The position numbers and the translations under genes were made by a program. Under the pieces are notes generated by a model. That model worked only from the letters and a program-made list of their open reading frames with translations, made no database searches and had not been told where the DNA came from. 64,000 nucleotides of DNA from Bacteroidota bacterium (GTDB lineage: Bacteria; Bacteroidota; Bacteroidia; Cytophagales; Cyclobacteriaceae), in the NCBI GenBank assembly GCA_023428695.1, contig JAEYWY010000006.1:39463-103462 (forward strand), given 5' to 3'. Shown one piece after another: positions 34,080 through 43,978 of the stretch (position 1 is the first letter of the stretch; each line of letters opens with the position of its first letter).

Positions 34080-35450
34080 ATGGATTCTCTGCAAGACACA
34101 TTTCCACAGGCTTTCGCCGGGCAAATGAAACAATTGCTTGGTGATGAATACGCTGCGTTCGAAGCAGCGCATAGTCGGCCAGGGCCTGTAAGCATAAGAC
34201 TTAACAGACGAAAATATTCAGACGCGAAAATTCAGGTAGTCTCGGAACCTGTCCCGTGGTGTGAGTCGGGGCGCTATTTGTCGCAGCGGCCTGTTTTTAC
34301 CCTGGATCCCGCGTTTCACGGCGGCGCGTATTACGTCCAGGAGCCAAGTTCCATGTTTCTTGAACAGGCGTTCCTGCAACACGTTCCGTCAAATGGGGCG
34401 TTGCGGATTCTCGATTTGTGCGCGGCGCCCGGTGGAAAGACAACACACTTGCTGAACCTGATGAACACCGACAGTCTGTTGGTATCAAACGAGGTAATCC
34501 GTTCACGTGCTTCTACGTTGCTCGAAAACGTCCAAAAGAGTGGCTACCCAAACGCAGTGGTTACAAGCAATGATGCATCCGACTTTAAGAATATCCCTGG
34601 TTTCTTTGATGTGATCGTGGTCGATGCACCGTGTTCCGGCGAAGGGCTGTTTCGCAAAGACGAAGCTGCCAGGGAAGAATGGTCAGAACGCAACGTTGAA
34701 TTGTGTGCAGCGCGTCAACAAAGGATACTGGAAGACGTATGGCCCGCATTGCGCCAGAACGGAATTCTGATTTACAGCACGTGTACCTACAACGCACTTG
34801 AAAACGAAGCGAATCTGAAATGGCTCAGCCAACATCACGACGTTGAATACCTCCCGGTCAAAGTGCATGATGACTGGGGAATTATCGAGGTTAACGATGG
34901 TCCCGTACGCGGATACCGTTTCATGCCACACCGGCTAAAGGGCGAAGGTTTTTTTATTGCTGTAATCCGCAAGAATGATCCCGACGATGAACAGGTAATC
35001 CGCCGGAATCAAAAAGCGTTTATGCCCGCACCTCGCGGTCTTGCCGCGGAAGTTTCGCAGTGGCTGGATCCAGGTGACTATCAAATCATCCAGCGTAACG
35101 ATACAATACAAATGTTACCCGCAGCATGGAGCAATGTTATCTACCATCTTACGCACTCGTTGCGCGTGTTGTATTCCGGCACGTTCATGGCCCGGCAAAA
35201 ACACAACAGGCTTGTTCCCGAACATACGCTCGCGCTTTCGGTGCGCCTGAATAAATCACGTTTTGAATGTGTTGATCTTTTGTTGGAAGAAGCGATTGCA
35301 TATTTGAAGAAAGAAACCTTAAACATCAATCTCCCGCAAAAAGGCTTGGCACTGGCAACCTGGAACGACGTCGCACTTGGCTGGATGAACGTGCTACCCG
35401 GACGTATAAACAATTTTTATCCACCGGAGTGGCGGATCAGAATGCAGTAG
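34080..35450 (+). CDS. rRNA cytosine-C5 methyltransferase (RsmF/NOL1-NOP2-Sun family)
   Basis: About 456 residues from ATG 34080 (MDSLQDTFPQAF); a TTG at 34071 is in frame. SAM motif I is LDLCAAPGGKTTHLL, motif IV with the substrate-releasing Cys is DAPCSGEGLF, and the catalytic Cys is in motif VI YSTCTYN. A C-terminal PUA-like RNA-binding region follows (about 320-456). The family forms m5C in 16S rRNA; which position is methylated cannot be told here. It diverges from fahA. Confidence 0.9.
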   Translation: MDSLQDTFPQAFAGQMKQLLGDEYAAFEAAHSRPGPVSIRLNRRKYSDAKIQVVSEPVPWCESGRYLSQRPVFTLDPAFHGGAYYVQEPSSMFLEQAFLQHVPSNGALRILDLCAAPGGKTTHLLNLMNTDSLLVSNEVIRSRASTLLENVQKSGYPNAVVTSNDASDFKNIPGFFDVIVVDAPCSGEGLFRKDEAAREEWSERNVELCAARQQRILEDVWPALRQNGILIYSTCTYNALENEANLKWLSQHHDVEYLPVKVHDDWGIIEVNDGPVRGYRFMPHRLKGEGFFIAVIRKNDPDDEQVIRRNQKAFMPAPRGLAAEVSQWLDPGDYQIIQRNDTIQMLPAAWSNVIYHLTHSLRVLYSGTFMARQKHNRLVPEHTLALSVRLNKSRFECVDLLLEEAIAYLKKETLNINLPQKGLALATWNDVALGWMNVLPGRINNFYPPEWRIRMQ

Positions 35451-35461
35451 CGAAAACATAT

Positions 35462-36598
35462 TTACATTACTTCGAGAACTTCGAAGATTGCATCAGGCAG
35501 GGCGACTCCTGCGAAGAATATCCCGACGCACATTACTTTCTCATAAAAACCTGACTTCTCCATCGCAAGCGGCAGGGAACAAACCGACAGCGCTGCATAG
35601 CCGATGGCGAATACCAAAAGCGTAACGAGTACAATCGGCGAAAACGAAAACAAGAAGAGGGATGCGATTGCAACCGCACATACGCCGACGCTGATCAGGA
35701 AGGAACGACGAAGCCCGTATCTGTTGACAAGCGTACTGAAAGGAAGCGAGAGTATCCCGGAGACAATCAAAACACCAACGACTACCACCTTGCTGTCTGA
35801 TTCGCCCAACATATCCGTCAGAGAAACTGCGAGAATCTCCGGAAACATGTGAAACAACAAGGCCGTCACGACACCCAGGATGGCACCCATCAGAAAGATG
35901 AATCCGTATGCTGAAGTGTGGCGAACCTGTGACGCTGACGTTGTCTCTTTCACCGTGTCTCCGCCACGCTGCTTCAGAAAAGTGAACGCATTTCTCTTAA
36001 GTGCGAGTCCGGCCAGGAACACAAAAACTCCTCCGGCGATAAATGTCACGGGCGCTCCAAGGTAGTCGATGATGTCCACGATCACGGGTTCGAGTGAATA
36101 AAGCAGGTTGGCCGTGATGGTGAGGATTGCCATTGCACGCGGGAGTTTCTCAATCGGAATAAACGTCTCGATAGTTGACAACGCAGGGCTCGTGAAAATA
36201 CTCATGGCCACGAGCCAGAGTATAATCAAAACCGGTAGTGCCCATTTCAGCACCTCACCCGGATTCCCGATAAGGGTAAAGGCAACCGCCATAAAAACCA
36301 TGGCTGCGAAGTTTATCCCCAGGCTGATCACCGGAAAACGATGACCCCTGCTGATCCTGAATTTGTCGCCAAGTTTCCCGGCAATTGGCGGAGTCAACGT
36401 CAGAATGAAGCCTTGCGCAATCGCGAGGGCACCTGCAAACTCCGTAAAACCAAACTGAACCAGCAGCCTGGGCTGATACTGTTCATAGGCAATCCAGCCA
36501 ATAATAATCGACGCGTACAGCGCGACAAGACTGCCCATCACTTTCCAGTTAATTGCGGATTTTTCGACGCCTTCGGAGGGGATTGTAATCGTTTCCAT
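35462..36598 (-). CDS. Major facilitator superfamily transporter
   Basis: 378 residues with about 10-12 hydrophobic helices, slightly short for the superfamily. The cytoplasmic loop after helix 2 has the MFS-like GKLGDKFRISRGHRFPVI, and the second half repeats it as STLVNRYGLRRSF. The GHRFP element recalls the GPH/sugar-cation symporter branch. The substrate is not predictable. It converges with the methyltransferase gene (11-bp gap) and diverges from valS. Confidence 0.8.
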   Translation of the reverse strand: METITIPSEGVEKSAINWKVMGSLVALYASIIIGWIAYEQYQPRLLVQFGFTEFAGALAIAQGFILTLTPPIAGKLGDKFRISRGHRFPVISLGINFAAMVFMAVAFTLIGNPGEVLKWALPVLIILWLVAMSIFTSPALSTIETFIPIEKLPRAMAILTITANLLYSLEPVIVDIIDYLGAPVTFIAGGVFVFLAGLALKRNAFTFLKQRGGDTVKETTSASQVRHTSAYGFIFLMGAILGVVTALLFHMFPEILAVSLTDMLGESDSKVVVVGVLIVSGILSLPFSTLVNRYGLRRSFLISVGVCAVAIASLFLFSFSPIVLVTLLVFAIGYAALSVCSLPLAMEKSGFYEKVMCVGIFFAGVALPDAIFEVLEVM

Positions 36599-36691
36599 AG
36601 CTGATTTTATTCAATTCCTGCCGGCTGGAAGAAGTAACCTTACCGTTCCTGCTGACGAGGCGATTTCATTCGGTTTTAACCTCAATTTCTG

Positions 36692-36699
36692 TATTTTTG
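36692..36699 (+). promoter_or_regulatory. -7 promoter box TATTTTTG of valS
   Basis: Exact TAnnTTTG match 20 bp upstream of ATG 36720. The -33 region (TTCG at about 36669) is weak. Confidence 0.5.
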
Positions 36700-36719
36700 C
36701 CGCTCTTTAAGCATTCTCC

Positions 36720-39353
36720 ATGGCTCTTGCAACTAAATATAACCCGGCTGAAGTAGAAGACAAGTGGTATCAGTACTGGCTTGAACACGGTTTTTTTCAT
36801 TCTGAACCAAATCCGAACAAAGAACCATACACTATTGTGATCCCGCCGCCGAACGTAACAGGCGTATTGCACATGGGCCACATGCTGAATAACACGATTC
36901 AGGACGTGTTAATCCGCAAGGCGCGTATGGAAGGTAAGGAAGCCTGCTGGGTTCCCGGAACTGACCACGCTTCAATTGCCACCGAAGCTAAGGTTGTTGC
37001 GATGTTGCGCGAACGCGGCATTCGCAAGGCAGACATCACGCGCGAGGAGTTCCTGAAATACGCTTGGGAATGGAAGGAAAAGTACGGTGGGATTATCCTC
37101 GAACAGCTTAAGAAACTTGGCGCGTCATGTGACTGGCAGAGGACCCGCTTCACGATGGATCCGGACTACTATGAGGCCGTCATTGATGTTTTTGTCGACC
37201 TCTACCGGAAAGGATACATTTATCGCGGACTGCGTATGGTAAACTGGGATCCCGTTGGAAAGACTGCCCTTTCTGACGACGAGGTAAACCACCGCGATGT
37301 GCAGTCGAAACTGTATTACATCCGTTACAAAATTGAAGGGACCAGTGAGTATGTTGTAATCGCAACGGTGCGTCCTGAGACAATCATGGCGGACACTGCA
37401 ATATGTGTTAATCCCAACGACGAGCGGTATAAATATCTCAAAGGAAAAAAAGCGATCATCCCGCTGATCAATCGCGCCATCCCGATTATCGAAGATGATT
37501 ATGTCACCATGGATTTCGGAACGGGTTGCCTTAAGGTCACGCCCGCTCACGACATGAATGACTACGAACTCGGCAAGAAACACAACCTGCCGGTAATCGA
37601 TATTCTGAATGAAGATGGGACCTTAAACGAGCTCGCACAGCTACACGTCGGCGAAGACCGGTTTGTCGCGCGCAAAAAGATCGTGAAAGACCTTGAAGCA
37701 GCGGGTTGCCTGGAGAAGGTTGAAGACTACCGGAGCAGCGTCGGATTTTCGGAAAGAACCGACGCTGTAATCGAGCCACGTCTTTCATTGCAGTGGTTTC
37801 TGCAGATGGACACCATTACAAAGCCGGCCCTTGAACACGTTATGAATGACGACGTGCGGCTCATTCCGGCGAAGTTCAAGAATACCTATCACCACTGGAT
37901 GGCTAACGTACGCGACTGGTGTATTTCACGTCAGCTGTGGTGGGGCCATCGTATCCCGGCATGGTATGACAACGAGGGCAATTACGTCGTTGCCAAAACC
38001 GAATCTGAAGCCTTGCAGGAATACAGTAAGAAGTTTCCTGGCAAACCAACGCCTGCCCTTATACAGGACAGCGACGTGATGGATACATGGTTCTCAAGCT
38101 GGCTATGGCCGATTGCAGTATTTGATACATCCATTTTCAAAGATGGAAACAAGGGTAACGCTGACCTAAACTATTACTATCCGACCAACGATCTCGTAAC
38201 GGCACCGGAGATTTTGTTCTTCTGGGTTGCGCGTATGATCATCGCCGGGTATGAGTACCGTGGCAACCTCCCCTTCCGCAACGTTTACCTTACTGGTATT
38301 GTGCGCGACAAGCAAGGTCGCAAGATGTCAAAATCATTAGGCAACTCTCCCGACCCGCTTGACCTCATCGCCCAGTATGGCGCCGATGCCGTTCGTACCG
38401 GAATGTTGTTTAGCAGTCCTGCGGGAAATGACCTGCTTTATGATGAGAAGCTCGTTGAACAGGGTCGCAATTTCGCGAACAAGATCTGGAATGCATTCCG
38501 TCTCGTAAAGGGATGGACAACCAATGCGTCTTCACAACCAGAGGAAAACCGCGTTGCAATCACCTGGTTCAAGTCGCGCATGAGCGAAGCGTTGACCGAG
38601 CTGAATGACCATTTCGGCAAGTTCCGTGTCTCCGATGCGCTGATGTGTATCTACAAACTGATCTGGGACGATTTCTGCTCGTGGTATCTTGAGATGATCA
38701 AACCTGAATTCGGTAAACCCATTGACGAAGTAACGTACAGGGAAACCGTTGCATGTTTTGAAACACTACTCAAGGCGCTGCATCCCTTCATGCCGTTTAT
38801 CACGGAGGAACTGTGGCAGGAGCTAAAAGATCGTGATAAGAAAGAATGTATCATCGTTGCGTCGTGGCCGTCAACTGAAGCGATTGACAAATTGATTCTC
38901 CAGGAAGGCGGACTCGCTTTGGAGCTGATTACAGAGATTCGCAACACACGCAGCAGCAAAGGACTTTCACCCAGGGAACCACTTCAGTTGTTGTCAAAAA
39001 CAAACGAGAGCGGACCAATTTCGACTTTCTGGCCCGTCATCAAAAAACTGGCTAACCTCAGCGAAATCAAATTCGTTAGCGAAGCGCCATCTTCCGGAGC
39101 AACTGCATTCATTGTTCGTTCACTTGAGTGTTTCATTCCAATGGAAGGCCGGATCGATGCGGAAAAAGAACGCGAGGACCTGTTGAAGGATCTTGAATAC
39201 CTGAAAGGATTTATCGGCTCGGTTGACAAGAAACTATCGAACGAAAAGTTTGTAAACAGCGCACCGCCCAAAGTAGTTGAGATGGAGCGAAAGAAGAAAG
39301 CAGACGCTGAAGCAAAGATTAAGGCTATTGAAGAAAGCCTGGCGCGTCTTTAA
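36720..39353 (+). CDS. valS: Valyl-tRNA synthetase
   Basis: 877 residues, class I synthetase. The HIGH-type motif is NVTGVLHMGHMLNNT (about 44-58), and KMSKS is in GRKMSKSLGNSPDP (about 538). An editing CP1 domain lies between (about 190-345). An anticodon-binding helical domain follows, and the protein ends with the valS-typical C-terminal coiled coil (about 810-877). It charges tRNA-Val and edits threonine. The 3' end overlaps the convergent ald-like gene by 4 bp. Confidence 0.97.
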   Translation: MALATKYNPAEVEDKWYQYWLEHGFFHSEPNPNKEPYTIVIPPPNVTGVLHMGHMLNNTIQDVLIRKARMEGKEACWVPGTDHASIATEAKVVAMLRERGIRKADITREEFLKYAWEWKEKYGGIILEQLKKLGASCDWQRTRFTMDPDYYEAVIDVFVDLYRKGYIYRGLRMVNWDPVGKTALSDDEVNHRDVQSKLYYIRYKIEGTSEYVVIATVRPETIMADTAICVNPNDERYKYLKGKKAIIPLINRAIPIIEDDYVTMDFGTGCLKVTPAHDMNDYELGKKHNLPVIDILNEDGTLNELAQLHVGEDRFVARKKIVKDLEAAGCLEKVEDYRSSVGFSERTDAVIEPRLSLQWFLQMDTITKPALEHVMNDDVRLIPAKFKNTYHHWMANVRDWCISRQLWWGHRIPAWYDNEGNYVVAKTESEALQEYSKKFPGKPTPALIQDSDVMDTWFSSWLWPIAVFDTSIFKDGNKGNADLNYYYPTNDLVTAPEILFFWVARMIIAGYEYRGNLPFRNVYLTGIVRDKQGRKMSKSLGNSPDPLDLIAQYGADAVRTGMLFSSPAGNDLLYDEKLVEQGRNFANKIWNAFRLVKGWTTNASSQPEENRVAITWFKSRMSEALTELNDHFGKFRVSDALMCIYKLIWDDFCSWYLEMIKPEFGKPIDEVTYRETVACFETLLKALHPFMPFITEELWQELKDRDKKECIIVASWPSTEAIDKLILQEGGLALELITEIRNTRSSKGLSPREPLQLLSKTNESGPISTFWPVIKKLANLSEIKFVSEAPSSGATAFIVRSLECFIPMEGRIDAEKEREDLLKDLEYLKGFIGSVDKKLSNEKFVNSAPPKVVEMERKKKADAEAKIKAIEESLARL

Positions 39354-40576
39354 AACCTTGCCGCGCCCATAAGTAATTCGATATTCTTGTATTTCAATCC
39401 ATACTTCTTTGCCACATATTCATTGGTGAGACCACCCTTGTAGGTGTACACGCCTTTCATAAACCATTTATGTGAGAAGATCATCGCTTCTACACCACCC
39501 TCTTCGGCGGCGCGTAGGATTGTTGGTGTAAAAATGTTGCTCAGCGCATTTGCTGCGGTGTGTGCTACCCGCGACGCCACGTTCGGCACACAATAGTGAA
39601 TGATGCCGTGTTTTCTGAAGACCGGCTTGCTCAGCGTCGTAATCTCCGATGTCTCAATACATCCACCCTGATCAATACTCAAATCGATAATAAGCGAATC
39701 AGGTTTCATTTGCATAACCATATCCTCGCTCACCACATGACGTGCACGACCTTTTTCGGCACGTAGCGCCCCGATAACAACGTCAGCAGTTTTTAGTGTT
39801 TCCTTCATCGTAATGGTATCAATAGTCGAGGTGTAAACCAGCTGCCCCAACAGATGTTTGATCCTGCGTAGCTTGTAGAGGTGATTGTCAAAGATCTGAA
39901 CTTCAGCACCCATGCCTATTGCAGCGCGTGCGGCATATTCGGCAACAGTACCCGCGCCGATGATAATAACCTTGGTTGGAGGAACCCCCGTAATACCACC
40001 GAGAATCACACCCCGACCATTGTTTGCCGTGCTCAGAAACTCAGCTGCGATAAGCATTACCGTACTTCCCGCAATTTCGCTCATCGCCCTTACGATGGGC
40101 ATACCGCCAACCTTGTCTTCGATAAATTCATACGCAAGGCCGGTGATCTTCTTCTTGGCCATCGCCTGTAGCACTTCTGCTTTCATAGAACCGAGCTGGA
40201 TCGCAGAGATCACCGTTTGTCCCTGATGCATGAGTTCGATTTCCTCGAGCGTAGGCGGTTCTATTTTGAGTATGACGTCGGCCTGGTAGACTTCCTGGGG
40301 TGAGTAGACGATCTTCGCCCCCGCGTCGCTGTATTGTTTGTCGGAAAATTTCGCGCCGACACCAGCTTTGGTTTCGACGTGAACATCATGACCGTTGTTA
40401 ACCAGTATCGCGACAGCGTCCGGTGTGAGACTGATCCGATTTTCCTGTAGCGAAATTTCCCGGGGTAATCCGATGAAAAAACAATGGCGGCGCCTTCTTA
40501 CTTCAAGCAATTGCTCCTGAGGGGTTAAAGCGGCCTTCGCCAGTGCTTCAAACCCCGTTTTCTTCTTATCCTGCAT
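39350..40576 (-). CDS. Alanine dehydrogenase/PNT-family NAD(P)-binding oxidoreductase
   Basis: 408 residues. The AlaDH/transhydrogenase N-domain (FIGLPREISLQENRISLTP) and the Rossmann motif IIIGAGTVAEYAARAAIGMG (about 208) are clear, followed by SIDQGGCIETS and CVPNVASRVAHTA. Substrate Arg47 and Lys104 are retained, but the catalytic His of classical alanine dehydrogenases (His96, in a YLHLA-type motif) is replaced by Gln127 in SAIQLGS. Activity as alanine dehydrogenase is therefore uncertain. Its start overlaps tsaE by 11 bp, and it is last in the porX-tsaE-ald operon. Confidence 0.85.
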   Translation of the reverse strand: MQDKKKTGFEALAKAALTPQEQLLEVRRRRHCFFIGLPREISLQENRISLTPDAVAILVNNGHDVHVETKAGVGAKFSDKQYSDAGAKIVYSPQEVYQADVILKIEPPTLEEIELMHQGQTVISAIQLGSMKAEVLQAMAKKKITGLAYEFIEDKVGGMPIVRAMSEIAGSTVMLIAAEFLSTANNGRGVILGGITGVPPTKVIIIGAGTVAEYAARAAIGMGAEVQIFDNHLYKLRRIKHLLGQLVYTSTIDTITMKETLKTADVVIGALRAEKGRARHVVSEDMVMQMKPDSLIIDLSIDQGGCIETSEITTLSKPVFRKHGIIHYCVPNVASRVAHTAANALSNIFTPTILRAAEEGGVEAMIFSHKWFMKGVYTYKGGLTNEYVAKKYGLKYKNIELLMGAARF

Positions 40577-41006
40577 GAACAGTGATGACTATTGTTCGAG
40601 TTGTTTCGCTATCAATTCGCAGGGTAACTTCACCCCTTACCGAAGGAATCAGCGAAGGTACCTTTTCCGGCCATTCTATAAAACAGGGATAACCAGAATA
40701 AAAATATTCTTCGACGCCAATATCCAACGCTTCCACCTCAGATCGAAGCCGGTAAAAATCAAAATGATAGACACGTTCAACGGCAGCGGCATGGTACTCA
40801 TTCACAATCGCGAAACTCGGACTGCTCATGGCATCATCAACACCAAGTGCGCTGCCAACCGTCTTGATAAGCGTTGTCTTCCCCGACCCGAGATCACCGT
40901 GAAACAACCATACTTTGACCTCGCCCAGGCGTGACACAATTTCGTGCGCGACCGCCGGCAGATCAGACTCCGACACCTCCGCGAACGTCTCTCCCTGCCT
41001 TACCAT
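40566..41006 (-). CDS. tsaE: tRNA threonylcarbamoyladenosine biosynthesis ATPase TsaE
   Basis: 146 residues. The Walker A is HGDLGSGKTTLIK (about 36-48), then SSPSFAIVNEY and the acidic FDFYRL motif, ending with FIEWPEKV. TsaE is the ATPase that works with TsaB and TsaD to make t6A37 in ANN-decoding tRNAs. It begins directly after the porX stop (TGA then ATG, no gap) and overlaps the ald-like gene, a fixed arrangement I recall from many Bacteroidetes. Confidence 0.94.
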   Translation of the reverse strand: MVRQGETFAEVSESDLPAVAHEIVSRLGEVKVWLFHGDLGSGKTTLIKTVGSALGVDDAMSSPSFAIVNEYHAAAVERVYHFDFYRLRSEVEALDIGVEEYFYSGYPCFIEWPEKVPSLIPSVRGEVTLRIDSETTRTIVITVHAG

Positions 41007-42566
41007 TCAGACGTTTTTCGAATTTAGGAAAATAATGGGAATGATCATCTCTTCCATACTTACTCCACCGTGCTGAAAAGTGTCTTTATAGAAATTAACG
41101 TAGTAGTTGAAGTTGTTCGGGTAGGCAAAGAACTGATCCTCGATGGCAAAGACATAAGATGTTGAAACGTTTGGTTTGGGGAGGAACAGACGTTCCGGTT
41201 TCGCAACCTGCATTACCTTGTCGCCTTCATACCCGAGATTCTTGCCCTGCTTGTAGCGGAGATTTGTATTTACGTTCCTGTCGCCGATAATCTTGAAGGG
41301 TCGCTTTACGCGGATAGTACCGTGATCCGTGGTTAACACCACGCGGGCGCGTTTCTCTGAAATCTTTTTCATGACGTCGAGCAGCGGCGAATGAATAAAC
41401 CAGGATCGCGTTATCGACCGGTAAGCCGATTCGTCGGGAGCCAGTTCACGCACCATAGCCATGTCCGTCCGCGCATGACTCAGCATATCCACAAAGTTGT
41501 AGACTATAACATTCAGATCATTCTTGAAGAGGTTGTTCACCGTATCAGCAAGCGTTCTTCCTTCTTCCAGGTTTTTGATCTTGTGATAGGACATCTTCAC
41601 ATTCAGGTTATTCCTGCGAAGTTGCTTGGCGAGAAACTCATCTTCAAAGTTGTTCTTCCCTTCTTCCACGTCTTCACCTACCCACAGATCAGGATGCGTT
41701 CGCGCCATCTCCAAAGGCAAAAGCCCCGAGAAAATCGCATTTCGCGCATAGGCCGTCGTTGTTGGCAGGATCGAATAGTACGTTTCCTCCTTGTCGACCG
41801 TGAAGTAATCGTTTATGATCGGCTCAATAATCTTCCATTGATCGAGGCGCAGGTTGTCAATGAGTATCACGAACACCGGCCTGTCCTGGCTCAACTCAGG
41901 AAAGATTTTCCGCTTCATGATCTGATGCGAAAGCAGCGGCTTGTCAGCATTGGCGTTATTCAACCAGCTCTCATAATTCCTGATGATGAACTTTGCGAAG
42001 TTGGCATTCGCTTCCGTCTTCTGCATGTCTAATACATCACCCATTTCCTCATTATCGGGCTGATCCATCTGTAGTTCCCAATGAATCAGCTTGCGGTAGA
42101 TGTCGGCCCACTGTTCATGGTTCATTTCATCCATGAACGCCATGCTTATCTTCCGGAATTCCTGTTGATACCCCAGGTTCGTTTTCTCCATAACAAGTCG
42201 CTTGTTATCGAGGATCTTTTTTACTGACAACAGGATTTGACTGGGATTCAACGGTTTTATCAGGTAGTCCGCAATCTTGGAGCCGATTGCCTCTTCCATG
42301 ATTTGTTCCTCCTCGTTCTTGGTGATCATTACCACGGGAAGGTTCGGCTTGTTGGTCTTGATTTGCGTGAGCGCCTCAAGTCCCGACATACCGGGCATAT
42401 TTTCGTCCAGGAATACGACGTCGAAATGTTTTTCATCGCTAAGCTCTACAGCATCAGACCCGTTGTTTACTGGTGTGATATCATATCCACGTTGTTCGAG
42501 AAACAGGATGTGCGGCTTCAACAAATCAATCTCATCATCGGCCCATAAAATGCTGTATCTTTGCAT
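41007..42566 (-). CDS. porX: T9SS regulator PorX: response regulator with PglZ domain
   Basis: 519 residues. The receiver domain (1-125) starts ILWADDEIDLL, with phosphoacceptor Asp54 in FLDENMPG, Thr/Ile at ITKNEE and Lys104 in LIKPLNP. A helical linker leads to a PglZ/alkaline-phosphatase-like domain (about 210-515), with FVILIDNLRLDQW, TTTAYARNAIFSGLLP, VDMLSHARTDM and TTDHGTIRV metal-binding stretches. PorX controls type IX secretion, and its PglZ domain is known as a zinc phosphodiesterase acting on oligonucleotides. It fits with the T9SS cargo gene at 25064. Confidence 0.93.
   Translation of the reverse strand: MQRYSILWADDEIDLLKPHILFLEQRGYDITPVNNGSDAVELSDEKHFDVVFLDENMPGMSGLEALTQIKTNKPNLPVVMITKNEEEQIMEEAIGSKIADYLIKPLNPSQILLSVKKILDNKRLVMEKTNLGYQQEFRKISMAFMDEMNHEQWADIYRKLIHWELQMDQPDNEEMGDVLDMQKTEANANFAKFIIRNYESWLNNANADKPLLSHQIMKRKIFPELSQDRPVFVILIDNLRLDQWKIIEPIINDYFTVDKEETYYSILPTTTAYARNAIFSGLLPLEMARTHPDLWVGEDVEEGKNNFEDEFLAKQLRRNNLNVKMSYHKIKNLEEGRTLADTVNNLFKNDLNVIVYNFVDMLSHARTDMAMVRELAPDESAYRSITRSWFIHSPLLDVMKKISEKRARVVLTTDHGTIRVKRPFKIIGDRNVNTNLRYKQGKNLGYEGDKVMQVAKPERLFLPKPNVSTSYVFAIEDQFFAYPNNFNYYVNFYKDTFQHGGVSMEEMIIPIIFLNSKNV
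42556..42563 (+). promoter_or_regulatory. -7 promoter box TATCTTTG upstream of the HD hydrolase
   Basis: Exact TAnnTTTG match on the plus strand, inside the first codons of the divergent porX gene. The leader to TTG 42687 would be about 115 nt. Confidence 0.35.
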
Positions 42567-42686
42567 AGGCTATTTTTTTTCGAATTTAACCATTAGTTTG
42601 AAGTTTGGCGGCAGGCAATTAGATCCTTTTTGCATTTTGCGGACAGTAAAGCCATACGAAGCGCTCACTTTCAAATCGTCTCCAGA

Positions 42687-43949
42687 TTGAACAAAAAAAA
42701 GACCATTAATGATCCGATCTATGGATTTATAACCATTCCGGGAGAACTATTCTACGACATCATTTCCCATCCATGGTTTCAACGCCTTCGCTACATCAAG
42801 CAGCTGGGCATGACCGACTTTGTTTACCCGGCTGCTCTTCATACCCGGTTTCAGCATGCTCTGGGGGCGTCGCATCTCATGGGCAAGGCACTAACCATTC
42901 TCAGGAGAAAAGGGGTCGACATTTCTGACGCTGAATTTGAGGCCTCGCAGCTGGCCGTACTGCTTCATGATATCGGTCACGGTCCGCTGTCGCATGCCCT
43001 CGAAAATACATTGACAGCTTCCGTGAAGCATGAAAGCATTTCGTATCTGTTCATGGAAAGGTTAAACGAAACCTTCAATGGCTCACTTGATCTTTGCATC
43101 CGCATTTTCAGAAACAGTTACGAAAGGAAGTTTCTGCATCAACTGGTGTCAAGTCAGCTCGATATCGACCGTCTTGATTACCTGCATCGCGACAGTTTTT
43201 TCACAGGTGTACAGGAAGGAAGTATCGGACTGGAGCGCATCCTGCTGATGCTCAACGTTCATCATAACGAACTTGTCGTCGACGAAAAGGGGCTTTACAG
43301 CATCGAGAATTTCCTGAACGCGCGTCGTCAGATGTACTGGCAGGTGTATCTGCATAAAGTTACGGTGAGTGCGGAGCGAATGGTAGTCAACATTGTGCGT
43401 CGCGCGAAAAGTCTGATCAGTGCGGGACACAACCTTCCGGCAAGTGACGCATTGATGACCTTCCTCAAAACGGATGTAACCCTCCATGACTTCCGCGAAA
43501 GCGCCGGCGTACTTGAAGCATTTGGTGCGCTTGACGACCATGACATCTGGGGCGCAATCAAATTCTGGCGATCGTCACAGGACAGCATACTTTCCATGCT
43601 TTGCGCCGATCTGTTGGAACGCAGGCTATTTCAGGTCCGGCTGACCAATGAACCCATTCAGAAAACGGTCATTGCAAGTATTCGCGAGGCGGTTAAAGCG
43701 AAATACCATACGTTGGGTTCCGAAACCCATTACCTGTTTTCGCATGGAACCGTAAGCAATGAAGCGTACGCTGAGGGTAAACAAATCAATATCCTGATGC
43801 GGTCGGGTGAAGTCGTTGACATTGCCAGAGCATCCGACCTTCCGGCAATTAAGGCACTCAGTAAAATCGTCAAAAAAAACTACCTCTGCTGGCCTAAAAA
43901 TGTATCTTTGCAGGATTCGCATATCGATGTTCGCGATTCCGGACACTGA
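42687..43949 (+). CDS. HD-domain phosphohydrolase (SAMHD1/YwfO-like)
   Basis: About 420 residues, start uncertain: TTG 42687 (LNKKKTINDPIYGFI) fits the family, TTG 42630 gives 439. The metal site is HTRFQHALGASHL (first His), LLHDIGHGPLSHALE (HD pair), and LDIDRLDYLHRDSFFTG (distal Asp). The opening INDPIYGFITIP is typical of YwfO/SAMHD1-like dNTP or nucleotide hydrolases. The natural substrate is unknown. It is divergent from porX and ends 29 bp before lpxD. Confidence 0.85.
   Translation: MNKKKTINDPIYGFITIPGELFYDIISHPWFQRLRYIKQLGMTDFVYPAALHTRFQHALGASHLMGKALTILRRKGVDISDAEFEASQLAVLLHDIGHGPLSHALENTLTASVKHESISYLFMERLNETFNGSLDLCIRIFRNSYERKFLHQLVSSQLDIDRLDYLHRDSFFTGVQEGSIGLERILLMLNVHHNELVVDEKGLYSIENFLNARRQMYWQVYLHKVTVSAERMVVNIVRRAKSLISAGHNLPASDALMTFLKTDVTLHDFRESAGVLEAFGALDDHDIWGAIKFWRSSQDSILSMLCADLLERRLFQVRLTNEPIQKTVIASIREAVKAKYHTLGSETHYLFSHGTVSNEAYAEGKQINILMRSGEVVDIARASDLPAIKALSKIVKKNYLCWPKNVSLQDSHIDVRDSGH
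43903..43910 (+). promoter_or_regulatory. -7 promoter box TATCTTTG upstream of lpxD
   Basis: Exact TAnnTTTG match within the last codons of the HD hydrolase gene, 69 bp before ATG 43979. Confidence 0.5.
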
Positions 43950-43978
43950 TATCAGCCACCTAAAATCAGCACTTGAAA

